The notes under the pieces: generated by a model
What the model saw: the letters and a program-made list of their open reading frames with translations, nothing else
Databases searched by the model: none
What the model was told of the DNA's origin: nothing
Origin: an uncultured Nocardiaceae bacterium
GTDB taxonomy: Bacteria; Actinomycetota; Actinomycetes; Mycobacteriales; Mycobacteriaceae
Assembly (NCBI GenBank): GCA_936936565.1
Contig: CAKZIX010000116.1
Span: forward strand, 1 to 7,033
DNA length: 7,033 nt
Direction: 5' to 3'
In this document: piece by piece, positions 5,413-7,033 of the stretch
Position numbering within the stretch: the stretch's first letter is position 1
How the letters are laid out: the number at the start of each line of letters is the position of its first letter
Translations under genes and position numbers: made by a program

Positions 5413-6351
5413 ATGGCAATCGCCGCGACTACCGCGCCACCGACCACCGGCGCACCGCCGCCCGCGCGGCGGCGCACCGGGTCCGGACTGGTCGCGGCAC
5501 TGCCGTGGATCGGACCGTCCCTGGCGCTGATCGCCGGGATCGTGCTGTTCCCGGCCGGCTACATGATCTGGACTTCCACCCGGGACCTGTCGGAGTACGG
5601 CGAGGACCGCGGCAGCGCGGGGCTGCAGAACTTCGTCACGCTGTTCGCCAAGGAAGATCTGGCGCGCATTCTGGTCAACACCGTGGTGTGGGTGGTGGCG
5701 GTCGTGCTGATCACGCTGGTGCTGTCGCTGGCGCTGGCCCAGTTCCTGTCCAAGGATTTTCCCGGCCGCAAGCTGGTCCGGCTCGCCATCCTGGTGCCGT
5801 GGGCGGCGTCGGTGGTGATGACGACGACGATCTTCTACTACATGCTCGATCCCGACGTGGGCATCGCGAACCGCTTCCTCGTCGACATCGGCCTGCTCGA
5901 CACCGGCTACGGCTTCACCAAACAGCCGGTGCAGGCGTTCTGGGTGGCCGTCGTGGTGGCGGTGTTCGTGTCGATTCCATTCACCACGTATACGATTCTC
6001 GCTGGACTGCAATCGATTCCGGCGGAGGTGGTCGAGGCCTCCGCGGTGGACGGTGCCAATCCGTGGCAGCGCTACCGGTATGTGATCCTGCCGCAACTGC
6101 GCTCGGCCATCGCGGTCGCGACGATCATCAACATCATCAACAGCTTCAATTCGCTGCCGATCCTGAAGGTGCTCACGGGCAGCATCGCGGGCTACCAGGC
6201 CGACACGACGACCACGCTGACGTTCAAGTTGATTCAGGGATTCGAGATCGACACCGCCGCGGCGATGAGCGTGCTGAACTTCGCGATCATCGTCGTGGTC
6301 ATCGCGATCTACGTCGTCGCCGTCAAGCCGATGGCGAGCGTGGACCGATGA
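5413..6351 (+). CDS. Sugar ABC transporter permease, MalF/UgpA type
   Basis: First integral membrane subunit of the CUT1 importer. The 312 residues begin with a cytoplasmic Pro/Ala/Arg-rich tail. Six hydrophobic segments follow, roughly residues 30-53, 87-109, 119-142, 174-197, 231-250 and 285-306. The ATPase-docking EAA loop is seen as EASAVDG (208-214) with the downstream ILP (P227), matching the EAA---G---------I-LP pattern. LILVPWAAS-like and IPFTTYTILAGLQSIP sequences are typical of MalF-type subunits. The ATG at 5413 follows GAAAGGA at 5401-5407 with 5-base spacing. The open frame reaches back to 5359, but those codons fall in the intergenic hairpin. The stop overlaps the next permease start as ATGA. 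Confidence 0.93.
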   Translation: MAIAATTAPPTTGAPPPARRRTGSGLVAALPWIGPSLALIAGIVLFPAGYMIWTSTRDLSEYGEDRGSAGLQNFVTLFAKEDLARILVNTVVWVVAVVLITLVLSLALAQFLSKDFPGRKLVRLAILVPWAASVVMTTTIFYYMLDPDVGIANRFLVDIGLLDTGYGFTKQPVQAFWVAVVVAVFVSIPFTTYTILAGLQSIPAEVVEASAVDGANPWQRYRYVILPQLRSAIAVATIINIINSFNSLPILKVLTGSIAGYQADTTTTLTFKLIQGFEIDTAAAMSVLNFAIIVVVIAIYVVAVKPMASVDR

Positions 6352-7033
6352 CCGCCACACGCAAGCGGTGGGGCCTGTCCGTCGTCGGCGCGATCCTGGC
6401 GCTGCTGTTCCTGTTGCCGTTCGTCGTCATGGTGCTCGGATCGCTCAAGACGCAGGCCGAGATCCTGCGGATCCCGCCGACCTACCTGCCGGAATCGTGG
6501 CGACCGGACAACTACGCGACGATGTGGGACACCCCGGAGACGCCGCTGCCGTACAACCTGGTGAGCACGATCGTGATCTCGGTCGCGGCGACGCTGCTGG
6601 TGCTCGCGGTGTCCATACCGGCGGCGTATTATACGGCACGCAAACGCTTTCCGGGCCGGGTGGCGTTTCTGGGCCTGGTGCTCATCACTCAGATGCTGCA
6701 GCCGACGGTGCTCGCCGCCGGATTGATCCGCGAGTTCTTCACCCTCGACATCTCCGACACCTGGCTGGCGATGATCCTGGTCAACGGGGCGTTCAACCTG
6801 TCGTTCGCGGTGTGGATTCTGCACAGCTTCTTCGCGTCGGTCCCAGTGGAAATCGAGGAGGCCGCACAACTCGACGGGCTCAGCAGGTGGCAGACGCTGC
6901 GCAACGTGACGCTGCCGATGATCATGCCCTCGATCACCATCTGCCTGTTCCTCACTCTGGCCAACACCTTCAAGATGTACGACCAGAACCTGGCGCTGAC
7001 CAACGGCGATCCGCTCAAGCAGACGCAGATGGC
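6348..7033 (+). CDS. Sugar ABC transporter permease, MalG/UgpE type, cut by the right edge
   Basis: Second membrane subunit of the importer, pairing with the upstream permease. The 228 codons present start MTATRKRWGLSVVG, with a first membrane segment at about residues 9-28, followed by the GSLKTQAEIL and PPTYLPESWRPDNY periplasmic motif typical of MalG-type proteins. Further membrane segments lie near 68-87, 103-120 and 138-158. The EAA loop is EAAQLDG (171-177) ending in TLP (P190). The family is usually about 275 residues, so some 45 are missing beyond the window, including the last membrane segment. The ATG overlaps the previous stop by 4 bases and has no strong ribosome binding site, indicating translational coupling. 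It continues past the edge without a stop; an ATPase gene may follow, or a shared MsmK-like ATPase may be encoded elsewhere. Confidence 0.92.
   Translation, partial: MTATRKRWGLSVVGAILALLFLLPFVVMVLGSLKTQAEILRIPPTYLPESWRPDNYATMWDTPETPLPYNLVSTIVISVAATLLVLAVSIPAAYYTARKRFPGRVAFLGLVLITQMLQPTVLAAGLIREFFTLDISDTWLAMILVNGAFNLSFAVWILHSFFASVPVEIEEAAQLDGLSRWQTLRNVTLPMIMPSITICLFLTLANTFKMYDQNLALTNGDPLKQTQM

Noticed and set aside
4015..6360. 781-codon open frame on the minus strand opposite the binding protein and first permease
   Set aside because: Its translation is Arg/Gly/His/Asp-rich low-complexity sequence with no recognisable domain. The plus-strand genes have clear motifs, ribosome binding sites and tight spacing. 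It is an antisense shadow caused by high GC.

Overview
The window is about 7 kb of dense, high-GC bacterial DNA. GC-rich codon positions, GTG starts, ATGA/GTGA gene overlaps, ROK and CUT1 families of actinobacterial type and an LTSC lipobox all point to an actinobacterium. A soil mycobacterium or close relative (Mycobacteriales) is my best guess, but no taxonomic marker gene is present.

Layout: two divergent gene sets flank a 220-bp control region (about 3885-4104). Leftward (minus strand) are four tightly packed genes: a SIS-domain phosphosugar isomerase/deaminase (2982-3884), a ROK-family sugar kinase (2035-2985), an N-acetylhexosamine-6-phosphate deacetylase of the NagA family (917-2038), and a PfkB-family sugar-phosphate kinase (1-906, running off the left edge). 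Rightward (plus strand) are the binding lipoprotein (4105-5349) and two membrane permeases (5413-6351, and 6348 to the right edge) of a CUT1-type sugar ABC importer. No ATPase subunit, regulator, aldolase or glycosidase lies inside the window. There are no RNA genes, CRISPR arrays or insertion sequences that I can see.

Together the genes read as one uptake-and-catabolism locus for an N-acetylated amino sugar: import, phosphorylation by the ROK kinase, deacetylation by NagA, deamination/isomerisation by the SIS protein, and a second phosphorylation by the PfkB kinase. The need for a LacC/FruK-like kinase after the deaminase favours the N-acetylgalactosamine route through tagatose 6-phosphate, although N-acetylglucosamine is not excluded.

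The control region carries recognisable divergent promoters, a perfect 7-bp inverted repeat at the predicted rightward transcription start, and a tandem 10-bp repeat in the rightward leader. A long hairpin separates the binding-protein gene from the permeases. The leftward SIS gene looks leaderless.

The strangest item is at the left edge. The PfkB reading frame passes its GAGD catalytic motif and then, without a frameshift, becomes a sequence that looks like the C-terminal half of a family 4 uracil-DNA glycosylase. This is either a real gene fusion or rearrangement, or a chimeric join at a contig end. The sequence alone cannot decide, and an artefact is the safer default.
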